A DNA stretch of 64,000 nt from Bacteroidia bacterium (GTDB lineage: Bacteria > Bacteroidota > Bacteroidia > B-17B0 > Aurantibacillaceae): contig JAEUTP010000002.1 in NCBI GenBank assembly GCA_016787705.1, forward strand, positions 186,001 to 250,000, in the 5' to 3' direction. Below are positions 17,756 to 27,676 of the stretch, in pieces. Position 1 is the first letter of the stretch, and each line of letters starts with the position of its first letter. The notes below the pieces were generated by a model, which was given only the letters and a program-made list of their open reading frames with translations, had not been told where the DNA came from and made no database searches. A program made the position numbers and the translations under genes.

Positions 17756-19216
17756 ATGAAAACAGAAGATACAATTACAGGTTTTGATTGGAAGTATTCA
17801 GCCGCACCGGAAGCAAAAGATCACATTAAATTAAAATCACAATACGATCTTTTTATAAACGGGAATTTTGTAAAACCAAATTCGAAAAAATACTTTGCTA
17901 CTTATAATCCTGCAACTGAAGAAAAATTAGCGGAAGTGGCACAGGCTAATGCAAAAGATGTTGACATTGCCGTTGCTGCTGCAAAAAATGCTTACGATAA
18001 GGTTTGGAAAAAAATGCCAGCCAAAGAACGCGCAAAATATATTTTTAGAATTGCACGCGTGATACAAGAACGTGCGCGCGAATTAGCAGTTATTGAAAGT
18101 ATGGATGGGGGCAAACCCATTCGCGAAAGTCGCGATTTTGATGTGCCAACAGCAGCAAATCATTTTTTTTATTATGCAGGCTGGGCCGATAAATTAGAAT
18201 ATGCTTTTCCGAATCGCCATCCACAATCATTAGGCATTGCGGCGCAAATTATTCCATGGAATTTTCCACTATTAATGGCTGCCTGGAAAATAGCACCTGC
18301 ATTAGCAACAGGAAATACTGTTGTTTTAAAACCAGCAGAAAACACACCGCTTACGGCGCTAAAATTAGCAGAGATAATACAGGAGTGCGAACTTCCGGCA
18401 GGTGTAGTAAATATTATTACAGGTTTTGGAGATACGGGCGCGGCAATGGTAGCACATCCAAACGTAAACAAAATTGCGTTTACCGGCAGTACCGATGTTG
18501 GAAAGATCATTCAAAAAGCAATTGCAGGCACTAATAAGAAAGCAACTTTAGAGTTAGGCGGAAAAGCAGCGAACATTGTGTTTGACGATGCCCCTATTAA
18601 CCAAGCGGTTGAAGGAATTGTAAATGGTATCTTTTTTAACCAGGGCCACGTTTGCTGTGCCGGCTCACGTTTGTTTGTGCAGGAAAGTGTTGCCACCGAA
18701 GTGATTCAAAAATTAAAAGCGCGCATGGAAACATTAATTGTTGGTGATCCTTTAGACAAAAACACCGACATTGGCGCCATTAACAGCAAAGAGCAATTGG
18801 ATAAAATCAATGATTATTTAAAAATAGGAAGCAAAGAGGGTTTAGAGTTATTTCAAACCTCCGCTGCCATTCCTAAAAAAGGTTTTTATTGCAAACCCAC
18901 TTTATTTATTGGCGCCGCACAAAGTAACCGCGTTGTACAGGAAGAAATTTTTGGTCCGGTGTTAACTATTCAAACGTTCAGAACCATTGAAGAAGTAATT
19001 GAAAAAGCCAATAACATTCCGTATGGTTTAAGTGCAGGTGTATGGACAGATAAAGGCTCTAAGATCTTTAACCTCACTTCAAAGTTACGCGCCGGTGTTA
19101 TCTGGGCTAACACATATAACAAATTCGATCCATCATCGCCTTTTGGCGGATATAAAGAAAGTGGATTTGGACGAGAAGGTGGCCTGCATGGTTTAATGCC
19201 TTATTTAAAATTCTAA
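17756..19216 (+). CDS. aldehyde dehydrogenase, probably acetaldehyde-oxidising
   Basis: A 486-residue NAD(P)-dependent aldehyde dehydrogenase. IIPWNFPLLMAAWK, FTGSTDVGK, LELGGKAANIVF with general base Glu266, and catalytic Cys300 in NQGHVCCAGSR are all present, as is the C-terminal FGGYKESGFGREGG. Two small departures stand out: the usual GQ before the catalytic cysteine is GH, and the usual SPN after LELGGK is AAN. The neighbouring deoC yields acetaldehyde, so conversion to acetate is the likely role, though this is contextual. A GT-C membrane gene begins one base after its stop. Confidence 0.92.
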   Translation: MKTEDTITGFDWKYSAAPEAKDHIKLKSQYDLFINGNFVKPNSKKYFATYNPATEEKLAEVAQANAKDVDIAVAAAKNAYDKVWKKMPAKERAKYIFRIARVIQERARELAVIESMDGGKPIRESRDFDVPTAANHFFYYAGWADKLEYAFPNRHPQSLGIAAQIIPWNFPLLMAAWKIAPALATGNTVVLKPAENTPLTALKLAEIIQECELPAGVVNIITGFGDTGAAMVAHPNVNKIAFTGSTDVGKIIQKAIAGTNKKATLELGGKAANIVFDDAPINQAVEGIVNGIFFNQGHVCCAGSRLFVQESVATEVIQKLKARMETLIVGDPLDKNTDIGAINSKEQLDKINDYLKIGSKEGLELFQTSAAIPKKGFYCKPTLFIGAAQSNRVVQEEIFGPVLTIQTFRTIEEVIEKANNIPYGLSAGVWTDKGSKIFNLTSKLRAGVIWANTYNKFDPSSPFGGYKESGFGREGGLHGLMPYLKF

Positions 19217-19217
19217 A

Positions 19218-20696
19218 ATTCAAACGCAAAACAATACTCGCTTTTTTTGTGCGCTTGTAGCCATCATTCATTTTATTATCGGTTTTATTGGCATTCTTCA
19301 TCATGAGGTTTGGCTGGATGAAGCGCATCATTTTTTGCTGGCAAGAGACAGTCACAATCTTTCGGAGCTATATAAAAATGCAGCCTACGATGGTCATCCC
19401 CTACTATGGAACTATTTGTTATTTTGCATTACCCGCTTTAGCACTAATGTATTTTATATGCAATTGCTGAACATTAGCATTATGGCCGTATGCGTTTATT
19501 TATTTATAAAACATGCACCGTTTAAAATCCTGTATTCTGTTTTAATTGTGTTTGGTTATTTTTTTATTTATGAATACAATATCATAAGCAGAAATTATGC
19601 CGTTAGCCTCTTGTGCTTAACGCTTGTTTTTATTCAATTAAACAGGCCGGTAAAAAATCATTTGTTGCTTTCTTTTTATCTTATTCTATTGTCCTTCACG
19701 CATGTTTATTCAATAATAGTTGCCATTGCAGTGTGTTGCCTATTGATCTTTCAACATAAAAATTCAAATATAAAATATGTGTATGCTACTATTATTGCTT
19801 TTACGTTTTTATTACTATGCACATTAAAAGTACCTGCAAATCATTTTCTTTTTAAATATGATACCGAGCCCTACTTAAGTTATAAACGAATTGGCAAAGG
19901 CTTCTCTGTTTATTTAAAAGGTTTTTTACCTATTCCTGATCCCACAGCCAATTCAGCCTGGAACTCTAATTTAATCATTTCGTTATCTAAGATCGCCGGT
20001 GCGATCTTTTCAGTTATTTGCTTGATATCGCCGTTTTTTATTTTCAGAAAAAATAAGCTAATCCTTTTCTTTTTTTACTTTTCAACATTAACAATTTGCT
20101 TTTTTATTTATGTTTCACCGCTTATTGTTTCTGTGCGTTACTGCGGTTTTATTTTTGTTATTTTCATTTTTTCGTTTTGGCTTCAAAAAACAATATATCC
20201 GCAATACGTTTCAAAAAACCTTTCATACAGTAAAATAATTATAGCGGTTTTGTTATTACATGTTATATCGGGCATGTATTTGTTTACTATAGATATTAAA
20301 CGACCTTTTTCCAATTCAAAAAATCTTACAAACTATTTAATCGACAACAAACTTGCCGATAAAGAAATGTGTTTATCCAATTTGTGCACCGGACCATCCG
20401 TGTCGGCCTATCTTAACAAGAAAATAACATACCTAGAAACCGGAGAGAAGAATTCCTTTTGTAAATGGAATACCTGGCCATTTATCTTAACAAAAGAACA
20501 GATAAGCGAAAAATTAAGTCTACTTGTAAAAAAAGACACTTCTCTTTTTATACTAAGTACTACTTACCAGCAAGGTAATATAGAAACACTTGGGCAATTA
20601 CCAGGCTATGGTTTTACACTTATCAAATTACACTCATTTGAAAAAGCAATCGTAAATTCAGAAAATTACACGCTTTATTATCTGATCAGGGACTAA
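19218..20696 (+). CDS. GT-C-type multi-pass membrane protein, apparent ATT start
   Basis: A polytopic membrane protein of about 492 residues if begun at ATT 19218. It has an N-terminal hydrophobic helix, then GILHHEVWLDEAHHFLLARD, which matches the first extracytoplasmic loop of GT-C glycosyltransferases with the catalytic acidic pair (LDE), followed by roughly ten more membrane segments and a C-terminal soluble part with LCTGPSVSAYLNKK. No ATG, GTG or TTG occurs in frame between the upstream stop (19206) and TTG 19335; a start at that TTG would remove the membrane helix and the LDE motif. Thus ATT 19218, one base after the ALDH stop, is the best start. Sugar and acceptor are unknown. Confidence 0.72.
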   Translation: MQTQNNTRFFCALVAIIHFIIGFIGILHHEVWLDEAHHFLLARDSHNLSELYKNAAYDGHPLLWNYLLFCITRFSTNVFYMQLLNISIMAVCVYLFIKHAPFKILYSVLIVFGYFFIYEYNIISRNYAVSLLCLTLVFIQLNRPVKNHLLLSFYLILLSFTHVYSIIVAIAVCCLLIFQHKNSNIKYVYATIIAFTFLLLCTLKVPANHFLFKYDTEPYLSYKRIGKGFSVYLKGFLPIPDPTANSAWNSNLIISLSKIAGAIFSVICLISPFFIFRKNKLILFFFYFSTLTICFFIYVSPLIVSVRYCGFIFVIFIFSFWLQKTIYPQYVSKNLSYSKIIIAVLLLHVISGMYLFTIDIKRPFSNSKNLTNYLIDNKLADKEMCLSNLCTGPSVSAYLNKKITYLETGEKNSFCKWNTWPFILTKEQISEKLSLLVKKDTSLFILSTTYQQGNIETLGQLPGYGFTLIKLHSFEKAIVNSENYTLYYLIRD

Positions 20697-20748
20697 AAAT
20701 AAATCTTAAATATATTTTAATTGTTACATTTGCTTATTATTATTTGTA

Positions 20749-21492
20749 ATGCTCACTAAGTTTTTATTAAGGTTTATTTTTCTTTTAGTCAGCTTCTCCT
20801 GTTTTAGCCAGGTATCAAAACCTGTTATCAATGATTTTTCTGTTGTATTGCACGAAGAGGCTGTAAATAAAGTAATTGCTGCTATTGGCGATATCAAGGG
20901 CACCAACGATTATGAGGTTTTACTTATCAGCGGAAAGTATCATTGGACAGTTCAAAACCCTAAAATAAATATAAGACCTGATAGCAGTGATTTTACCTGC
21001 GATGCGCTGGTAAATGTTGGCCCTTTTAATTATAAAACACAAGTTGTAGGTAATGTAAAGATCACTTATGACAATGAAAAGAATCTCATTTATATAAAGA
21101 TCTCGCGCGCTATTTTTGAGTTGTATACAGTTATTTTAAGTAAAAAAATCCACATTAAAGACATACACTTAGAAGATTACTTTAAAGAACCATTTGCTTT
21201 TGAAGGACCACGTACCATGGCCACTGATATGGAATTTATGATGCCGGACAGCACAATGAAAAAAATATATGTTCAGCCAACAGCCTGCAAAATGGAATTA
21301 AAATGGAAAGAAATTTGCACGTCCTGCGAAATTGCAGCCTCTGACAAGCCTTTTAAACCTACTTTAAAATTAGTACCCCCTATTGAAGCCACCAAAACTT
21401 CAACAACAAACGTTCCAAAAACCAGCCCAACAGCTACTACAACAGCGCCAAAAACTGTCCCAACTTCAACTACTCCGGCTCAAAAAAAATAA
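20749..21492 (+). CDS. secreted hypothetical protein with Thr/Pro-rich tail
   Basis: A 247-residue protein with a clear signal peptide (MLTKFLLRFIFLLVSFSCFSQ). The mature part (about 25-200) has alternating amphipathic strands such as NVKITYDNEKNLIYIKI that suggest a lipid-binding-like beta fold, plus three cysteines near 184-195 (ACKMELKWKEICTSC). The last 45 residues are Thr, Pro and Lys-rich with repeated TTT/KTxPT patterns, likely a flexible linker. No family is recognised. It is 18 bases upstream of the FlaA1/CapD gene and could be cotranscribed. The existence of the gene is secure; the function is not. Confidence 0.8.
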   Translation: MLTKFLLRFIFLLVSFSCFSQVSKPVINDFSVVLHEEAVNKVIAAIGDIKGTNDYEVLLISGKYHWTVQNPKINIRPDSSDFTCDALVNVGPFNYKTQVVGNVKITYDNEKNLIYIKISRAIFELYTVILSKKIHIKDIHLEDYFKEPFAFEGPRTMATDMEFMMPDSTMKKIYVQPTACKMELKWKEICTSCEIAASDKPFKPTLKLVPPIEATKTSTTNVPKTSPTATTTAPKTVPTSTTPAQKK

Positions 21493-21510
21493 GTAAATTT
21501 AGGCTTACTT

Positions 21511-23397
21511 ATGTACAGATTATTTAAGCTGTTTTGGCAATATAATTTACCTCGCTGGTCAATTCTTTTTATTGATACCTTTGTTTGTGCATTTGCTTTA
21601 TCGCTTGCGTTTTTTATCCGGTTTTATTTTGACTCTGTTATGTCAGTCGAAGATAAAGCCAACCTGTCTTATGATTTTTTAATTGTTTTAAGCATTCGTT
21701 TTGTTTCTTTTTATTTTTCTAAAACCTATAAAGGTGTTGTAAGGTATACGAGCACAAGAGATACTACAAGAATATTTTTAGTGATACTTGCCGGCAGCTC
21801 ACTTTTATTTGCATTAAATGTTATTTCGCTGAATTTTGTTTTAGGTTATTATTTTATTCCAAATTCGGTAATTATCATAGATGCATTGGTGTCTTTATTT
21901 ATTATGATAAGTTCACGCCTTGCCGTAAAAGCCTTATATTTTGAAATAAAAAATCCTGCTAAAGAAAAAATGAATGTGATCATTTACGGCGCAGGCGAAG
22001 CGGGAATAATTACCAAACGTACCCTTGACAGGGATGCGGCCATAAAATATAAAGTAGTTGCTTTTATTGATGACGACGTTGAAAAATTAGGCCGAAGCCT
22101 TGAAGGTATTTTTATTTATCCGCAGAGTAAATTACCCGACCTGATAAAAGAAAATGAAATTGAACTGGTAATTATTTCTATTCAAAAAATTTCTCCTAAA
22201 AAGAAAAATGAGATAACCGATATTTGTTTGGAAAATAACATTCGTGTTTTAACGGTACCACCAGTTACCAACTGGATAAACGGTGAATTAAGTTTTAATC
22301 AAATTAAAAGTATTAAGATAGAAGATCTTTTAGAACGTGACCCTATAAAACTAGATGACGACATTATTAATTTACAACTAAAAGATAAAATAATTTTAAT
22401 AACAGGCGCTGCAGGTAGTATTGGCAGCGAGCTGGCAAGGCAATGTGCTAACTATGCGCCAAAAAAAATTTACTTATTGGATCAGGCCGAAAGTCCTTTA
22501 CACGAATTAGATCTTGAGTTCTTAGAAAAATACAAACATGTACCGTTTGAAGTTGTAATAGCCGACGTTAGAAATAATGAACGTATGCGCCATGTATTTA
22601 ATTCGTTTAAGCCACAAATTGTTTTTCACGCTGCCGCATATAAACATGTGCCTATGATGGAAAATAATCCATCAGAATCTATTTTCACAAATATTCTAGG
22701 AACCAAAAATACAGCAGATCTTGCCAACGAATTTAATGCTGAACGTTTTGTGTTTGTAAGTACCGATAAAGCTGTAAATCCAACAAATGTAATGGGTGCC
22801 AGCAAACGTATTTCTGAGATCTATATTCAAAGCCTTGGCAAAAAATCAAAAACAAAATTCATAACCACTCGTTTTGGAAATGTTTTAGGTTCTAACGGCT
22901 CCGTAATTCCACGTTTTAAAAAACAAATAGAAGATGGTGGCCCAATTACCATAACGCATCCGGACATCACACGTTATTTCATGACCATTCCAGAGGCCAG
23001 CCAATTAGTGTTAGAAGCAGCAAGCTTTGGCAAAGGAGGTGAAATATTTGTATTTAATATGGGCAACTCGGTTAAGATCGTTGATCTTGCACGAAAAATG
23101 ATCATGCTATCGGGATTAAAGGAAAACAAGGACATTAAAATTGTTTTTACAGGTTTAAGACCGGGAGAAAAATTATTTGAAGAGCTCTTGGCGGATAACG
23201 AAAATACACTTCCTACCCCTCACAATCAAATACTTATTGGTAAAGTGAGAGAATATGATTATGAAGAAGTAAAAGGTATTATTGATGAACTTATAAAATT
23301 ATTCGGCACGCAAAATAATGAGTTGATTGTACAGCGTATGAAAGCTCTTGTACCCGAATTTAAAAGTAATAATTCTGTATTTCAAAAATTAGATTAA
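21511..23397 (+). CDS. FlaA1/CapD-type nucleotide-sugar 4,6-dehydratase, membrane form
   Basis: A 628-residue polysaccharide biosynthesis protein of the PglF/WbpM type, expected to convert UDP-GlcNAc to a 4-keto-6-deoxy sugar for surface glycans or protein glycosylation. Four N-terminal membrane segments (about 15-155) are followed by a CoA-binding-like Rossmann domain (VIIYGAGEAG, about 162) and then the SDR catalytic domain (ITGAAGSIGSELARQ near residue 296). STDKAVNPTNVMGASKR carries the Met/Lys pair that replaces the usual Tyr-x3-Lys in this subfamily. RPGEKLFEELL is also conserved. PafA follows after two bases. Confidence 0.9.
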   Translation: MYRLFKLFWQYNLPRWSILFIDTFVCAFALSLAFFIRFYFDSVMSVEDKANLSYDFLIVLSIRFVSFYFSKTYKGVVRYTSTRDTTRIFLVILAGSSLLFALNVISLNFVLGYYFIPNSVIIIDALVSLFIMISSRLAVKALYFEIKNPAKEKMNVIIYGAGEAGIITKRTLDRDAAIKYKVVAFIDDDVEKLGRSLEGIFIYPQSKLPDLIKENEIELVIISIQKISPKKKNEITDICLENNIRVLTVPPVTNWINGELSFNQIKSIKIEDLLERDPIKLDDDIINLQLKDKIILITGAAGSIGSELARQCANYAPKKIYLLDQAESPLHELDLEFLEKYKHVPFEVVIADVRNNERMRHVFNSFKPQIVFHAAAYKHVPMMENNPSESIFTNILGTKNTADLANEFNAERFVFVSTDKAVNPTNVMGASKRISEIYIQSLGKKSKTKFITTRFGNVLGSNGSVIPRFKKQIEDGGPITITHPDITRYFMTIPEASQLVLEAASFGKGGEIFVFNMGNSVKIVDLARKMIMLSGLKENKDIKIVFTGLRPGEKLFEELLADNENTLPTPHNQILIGKVREYDYEEVKGIIDELIKLFGTQNNELIVQRMKALVPEFKSNNSVFQKLD

Positions 23398-23399
23398 TA

Positions 23400-25052
23400 A
23401 TGAAACATTATTTTATTTTCCTTACGGTTTTTATTTTTTTCATAAAAACCTCAACCTTTTACTCTCAAGAAAAAAAAACAGTACAGGTTAACACAAAACC
23501 CAAATTAATAGTTGGCATTGTTGTTGATCAAATGCGCAATGATTACATCTACCGGTATTGGAACAGGTATGGCAATGGTGGCTTTAAACGCTTGGTGAAT
23601 GATGGTTATTATTTTAAGAACGCGCATTACAATTACATTCCAACATATACCGGACCCGGCCACTGTAGTATATATACAGGAGCTACACCGCGGGTTCACG
23701 GAATCATTGCCAATGATTTTTTTAACAGAAAAACAGGTGTAGATGTTTATTGTTGCGAAGACACTTCTGTAAGAACAATTGGCTCACCAAGTAAAAACGG
23801 ACTCATGTCTCCGCGCAGGCAATTAAGCTCAACAATAGGTGATGAATTAATAATGAGTTCAAATCACAAATCAAAAGTATTTGCAGTAGCATTAAAAGAC
23901 AGAAGTTCTATTTTACCAGCCGGACATGCTGCCGATGCTGCCTTTTGGTTTGACGATTCTACGGGTAATTTCATTTCCTCAAGCTGGTACGTGAAAACTT
24001 TACCTACATGGTTGGTAGATTTTAATTCAAAAAACACCTCTAAAGCTTATCTTGAAAAAGGCTGGTCTACTTTATATCCAATTGAATCCTACAGCAATTC
24101 TATTGCTGATGATAACAGCTATGAAGCTTCACCAAACAAAAAAGAAAAAGCTGTTTTTCCTTACGAGTATAAATCACAAATAGAAAAAAATAAATACAGC
24201 ATCATTAAAGCAACGCCTTATGGAAATACTTTAACAAAAGATCTTGCAATTGCCTGCATCAAAAACGAGCAATTAGGTAAAGATGATGAGACCGATCTTT
24301 TTAGTGTTAGTTTCTCAAGCCCTGATATTGTTGCTCACTCCTACGGCCCACGATCTATTGAAGTAGAAGATATTTATTTAAGATTAGATAAAGATATTGA
24401 AGAGTTGCTAAACGAGCTGGATAAAGGAGTTGGTAAAAATAATTATACTGTTTTTTTAACTGCCGATCATGGCGGGGCCGATGTGCCAAATCATTTATTA
24501 GATAATAAAATTCCGGCAGGTTATTTAAAAGATAAAAAGCTCACAAAAAAAATAAAAACATATTTTGAACATACTTATTGCGACACCCTTTTGTTTACAT
24601 ACGTTACCAATGAACAGGTATATTTAAATAACAAACGAATTGACGAAGAAAAATTAAATTTAGATGAGATAGAAAAAAAACTAGCTGACTTTTTAATAAC
24701 GGTTCATGGTATTGCAGAAGCGTATCCATCAAAGATCTTAAAGAACGAGTCGTTTGACAAAAACGATTACAGGACTTTGTTACAAAACGGATACAATCAT
24801 AAATTAAGTGGAAACGTTTGTTTTATTTATAATCCGGCTTGGATGGACTATACTGAAAAAGGCACCACGCACGGCGCAGGCTATAATTATGACACACATG
24901 TACCAATTATTTTTTACGGTAATGGAATAAAAAGGGGGGAAACATTTTCTTATATAACTATTACACAAATTGCACCAACCGTTTGCGAATTGTTAAAGAT
25001 CAATCAGCCAAATTCTACAATTGCAGAGCCACTTAATAATTATTTTAAATAA
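23400..25052 (+). CDS. PafA-type alkaline phosphatase family protein
   Basis: A 550-residue periplasmic or surface phosphomonoesterase of the AP superfamily. A signal peptide (residues 1-22, FYSQ) precedes the metal site VVDQMRNDY, then YIPTYTGPGHCSIYTG, where Thr84 should be the nucleophile that in the Elizabethkingia enzyme is Thr79. The second zinc site is ADHGGADVP near residue 355 and the last His is in GTTHGAGYNYDTH. Length and motifs match PafA, which is phosphate-irrepressible in studied species. Start at 23400 lies two bases after the dehydratase stop. Its 3' end abuts the AsmA-like gene on the other strand. Confidence 0.88.
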   Translation: MKHYFIFLTVFIFFIKTSTFYSQEKKTVQVNTKPKLIVGIVVDQMRNDYIYRYWNRYGNGGFKRLVNDGYYFKNAHYNYIPTYTGPGHCSIYTGATPRVHGIIANDFFNRKTGVDVYCCEDTSVRTIGSPSKNGLMSPRRQLSSTIGDELIMSSNHKSKVFAVALKDRSSILPAGHAADAAFWFDDSTGNFISSSWYVKTLPTWLVDFNSKNTSKAYLEKGWSTLYPIESYSNSIADDNSYEASPNKKEKAVFPYEYKSQIEKNKYSIIKATPYGNTLTKDLAIACIKNEQLGKDDETDLFSVSFSSPDIVAHSYGPRSIEVEDIYLRLDKDIEELLNELDKGVGKNNYTVFLTADHGGADVPNHLLDNKIPAGYLKDKKLTKKIKTYFEHTYCDTLLFTYVTNEQVYLNNKRIDEEKLNLDEIEKKLADFLITVHGIAEAYPSKILKNESFDKNDYRTLLQNGYNHKLSGNVCFIYNPAWMDYTEKGTTHGAGYNYDTHVPIIFYGNGIKRGETFSYITITQIAPTVCELLKINQPNSTIAEPLNNYFK

Positions 25053-27422
25053 TTATTTGTGACCTAAACTTAATTTCATTTTTTTTGGCGGGCCCGAGTA
25101 ATTTAGTTTTAATCCTTTAGCATCGTCAAAACTTTTTCCACTGGTTTTTGGTATGTAATTTTTATCCCGCTTTTTTAAATTGCTCCAGGGGATGATCAAA
25201 TTAATGTTTGATTCGCTTTTAAAATTATAGGTTCCGCTTATATACAGATCAAGAACGCTTGACGCAACTTCCATTTCACGGATCTGCATTTCAAAACCGT
25301 CTATTGTGCAAGTTTCATTTATTTCACTAAAAGAAACGTCTTTAAAATCGCGGTTTTTAAAAACATAATCAGATATATTTTGTATAGGTTTATAATTTAT
25401 CAAATGCCCTTCTTTTAATTTTAATTTTACTTCGCCTTTTAACGTATTTCCAATTACCTCCATTTTATTATCCAAATCTGTTTTAAATTTTGTATCAATA
25501 AAAATATTTCCCTGCAAATTTTCACTTACAATTGCTTTTTGCCCAAAATTCTCAAACTCATCAAACATTTTGTTAACATCCATGTTTTCTATCTTTACAT
25601 TTGCAGTTGCTTTAGTAAGATCAAACAAAGTACCATTTGCCAAAAGTCTTCCTCCACAAGTACTCATATCAAACGACCGTATATCTAATAATTTATTTTT
25701 ATGCACAAGTTTAACCGTAGCATTGGTTGCCTTGACATTGCGGATGTACAAATTTTGTGTACGCAGCAAAACATCAAATTCAAAATTACTTTGCTCTGCT
25801 TTTATTACTTTTTTATAAGCGGCTTTATTGCTTTGTTTAGGCTTGTTTGCATTGAGTAAATATGGATTTAAGTTAATACTTTCAGAAGTGGCTGTCAGTT
25901 TAGTTTTAAAACCATCTGTATAACCCAATACATAAGACGCAAAGCCGAATATATTTCCTTTTAAGCTTACATTTCCGGCTTCAGTTTTAAGAAGTAAATT
26001 TTCAAATTGCAGGTTTTTGTTTGTCAAACTTGCATTACCATCAATTGTATAAACATAAGGCTTATCTATTTGCTGATAACTTAATGCGTTAAAGAACATA
26101 GAGGCGCTTAATTTCATTGGTGGCTCTAAAAATTCTTCTTTATTTAGTTTATTCGCAGGGCCCTCATATCTTATCTTAGCAACGCAATTACCTTTTAATA
26201 TAAGCTCTTCGGTTGTTTTTGACCTTATTTTTGAAGCATTAATAAAAAGATCGGCTTTTATTTTAATAAAAGGATCATCAAAATTTTTCATACTAACATT
26301 TGCCTTAAAAGGAAAGCCATAAACATTACCTTTTATATCTTTAAAGGATATTTGTGCGGTTTCGGTATTACCCGTTTTTTTTGAGGTATCTAAACTTATA
26401 ATACTTCCTTTAAATGAAATATCAGAATACGGCACTTTACTGTTACCAATAGTTACATCATTTTTTCGGCCGGTTAAATGAGCAATAATAACAGGTTCTT
26501 GTTTTATTCCAAGACTTGCAAGGATCATAATTTTTCCATCTACATTACCTTTCACATTAAAATTGGAGAGTTTTTTTTGCAGGCTTTGATTTAATACTGC
26601 AACCCCATTATCATAATTTATATTTTTACTTTCAATATTCAACACCAATTGTTTCTTATCATTTAGATCAATAAAAGAGCTCACATTAAAAGGATGATTC
26701 TTTATAGTTATTGTTGAGGGTGTATGAAGAAAAACTGTTCTTTGTTTTGAAAAAACACTTGCATGAAGGTTCATGATTGCTTCTGTATTCTTTAAAAAAG
26801 CGCCTTTTTCCGTTTTAAACAATAAACCACCAATCTTAGTTGTTCCTTCCAGTTTCGCTTCTATACCATCCAACTGATGATTTAATTTCACTACATTTTC
26901 TTTAAATAAAATATCAATTAACTGGCCGCGATTTTTATCTTCAAAATTAAATTGTGTGTTTTTAATATTTATTTTTTTGATCTCAAATTTTATGGTCGAT
27001 CCCACTGTATCGGCTTTATTTGTGCTAAACTTAAAATTATTTTTATCATTTTCTTTGATAAGGCTTATATTGGCATCATTAATAAAAACCGATTCTATGA
27101 TAAATTGCTTATGTATAAGCTTGTTAATATCCAAAGCCAAAGCAATCGAAGAAGCTTTTAAAAAAGGCCGATCCAAAGAAATACTATCTGATAAAGAAAT
27201 GTTATTTAGTTCAATGGCGACATTTGGCCAGCTACTAAAAAAAGACACATCAATATCTTCAACATTCAGGATTAAACCGTTTTGTTTTTTTAAATTATGA
27301 ATAAGGTTTGCTGTAAGTTCTTTTTTGTAAAATGCGAATAAAATAAATATGGATAGAATTACTGCTACAATGCAACTAAGTAATCCTATTAAAATACGTT
27401 TAATATATTTTTTATATCTCAA
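25053..27422 (-). CDS. AsmA-like inner-membrane-anchored protein
   Basis: A 789-residue protein with one N-terminal membrane anchor (about residues 9-31) and a very long periplasmic part of repeating beta strands. The N-terminal NVEDIDVSFFSSWPNVAIEL is the AsmA domain pattern and the C-terminal region (about 560-750, with GRLLANGTLFDLTKATANVK) resembles the AsmA-like C-terminal domain. Such proteins span the periplasm and are thought to move lipids or assist outer-membrane assembly. No partner gene is obvious. The stop codon sits directly beside the stop of the PafA gene, so the two genes converge with no gap. Confidence 0.82.
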   Translation of the reverse strand: MRYKKYIKRILIGLLSCIVAVILSIFILFAFYKKELTANLIHNLKKQNGLILNVEDIDVSFFSSWPNVAIELNNISLSDSISLDRPFLKASSIALALDINKLIHKQFIIESVFINDANISLIKENDKNNFKFSTNKADTVGSTIKFEIKKINIKNTQFNFEDKNRGQLIDILFKENVVKLNHQLDGIEAKLEGTTKIGGLLFKTEKGAFLKNTEAIMNLHASVFSKQRTVFLHTPSTITIKNHPFNVSSFIDLNDKKQLVLNIESKNINYDNGVAVLNQSLQKKLSNFNVKGNVDGKIMILASLGIKQEPVIIAHLTGRKNDVTIGNSKVPYSDISFKGSIISLDTSKKTGNTETAQISFKDIKGNVYGFPFKANVSMKNFDDPFIKIKADLFINASKIRSKTTEELILKGNCVAKIRYEGPANKLNKEEFLEPPMKLSASMFFNALSYQQIDKPYVYTIDGNASLTNKNLQFENLLLKTEAGNVSLKGNIFGFASYVLGYTDGFKTKLTATSESINLNPYLLNANKPKQSNKAAYKKVIKAEQSNFEFDVLLRTQNLYIRNVKATNATVKLVHKNKLLDIRSFDMSTCGGRLLANGTLFDLTKATANVKIENMDVNKMFDEFENFGQKAIVSENLQGNIFIDTKFKTDLDNKMEVIGNTLKGEVKLKLKEGHLINYKPIQNISDYVFKNRDFKDVSFSEINETCTIDGFEMQIREMEVASSVLDLYISGTYNFKSESNINLIIPWSNLKKRDKNYIPKTSGKSFDDAKGLKLNYSGPPKKMKLSLGHK

Positions 27423-27619
27423 TATTGAATCCGTAAATGAAAAGGTAGATAAATTTTTGCAAACGCATTATTTTTAGGCAAAATAATAAGGCAAATTTTA
27501 TGCCAGTTAAATATATATTATTTTATTTCGGATTAGCTACGGTGATCCCTTTGGAGAGGCCCTTAAAATGAAGTGAGGAAAACTTGCGTTTTTTATTTTC
27601 GTTGCTTTTTGGGATTTTA
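27423..27619. other. intergenic region, no gene seen
   Basis: AT-rich DNA between the AsmA-like gene and the tRNA-His terminator. It contains the presumed promoter area of the AsmA-like gene and only trivial ORFs; I recognise nothing else. Confidence 0.5.
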
Positions 27620-27676
27620 TTTGTTTTACAACCAATCTTTTGAAAATAAATTTTCAGCGATTTGTTGTAAAACAAA
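27620..27676. repeat. nested inverted repeat downstream of tRNA-His
   Basis: A perfect 13-bp inverted repeat, TTTGTTTTACAAC (27620-27632) and GTTGTAAAACAAA (27664-27676), encloses a second stem TGAAAA-TAAA-TTTTCA (27641-27656). It runs into the A-run of the tRNA-His terminator. Confidence 0.6.

Noticed and set aside
27500..27571. 23-codon ORF MPVKYILFYFGLATV...
   Set aside because: Hydrophobic start but too short and no promoter or conserved context.
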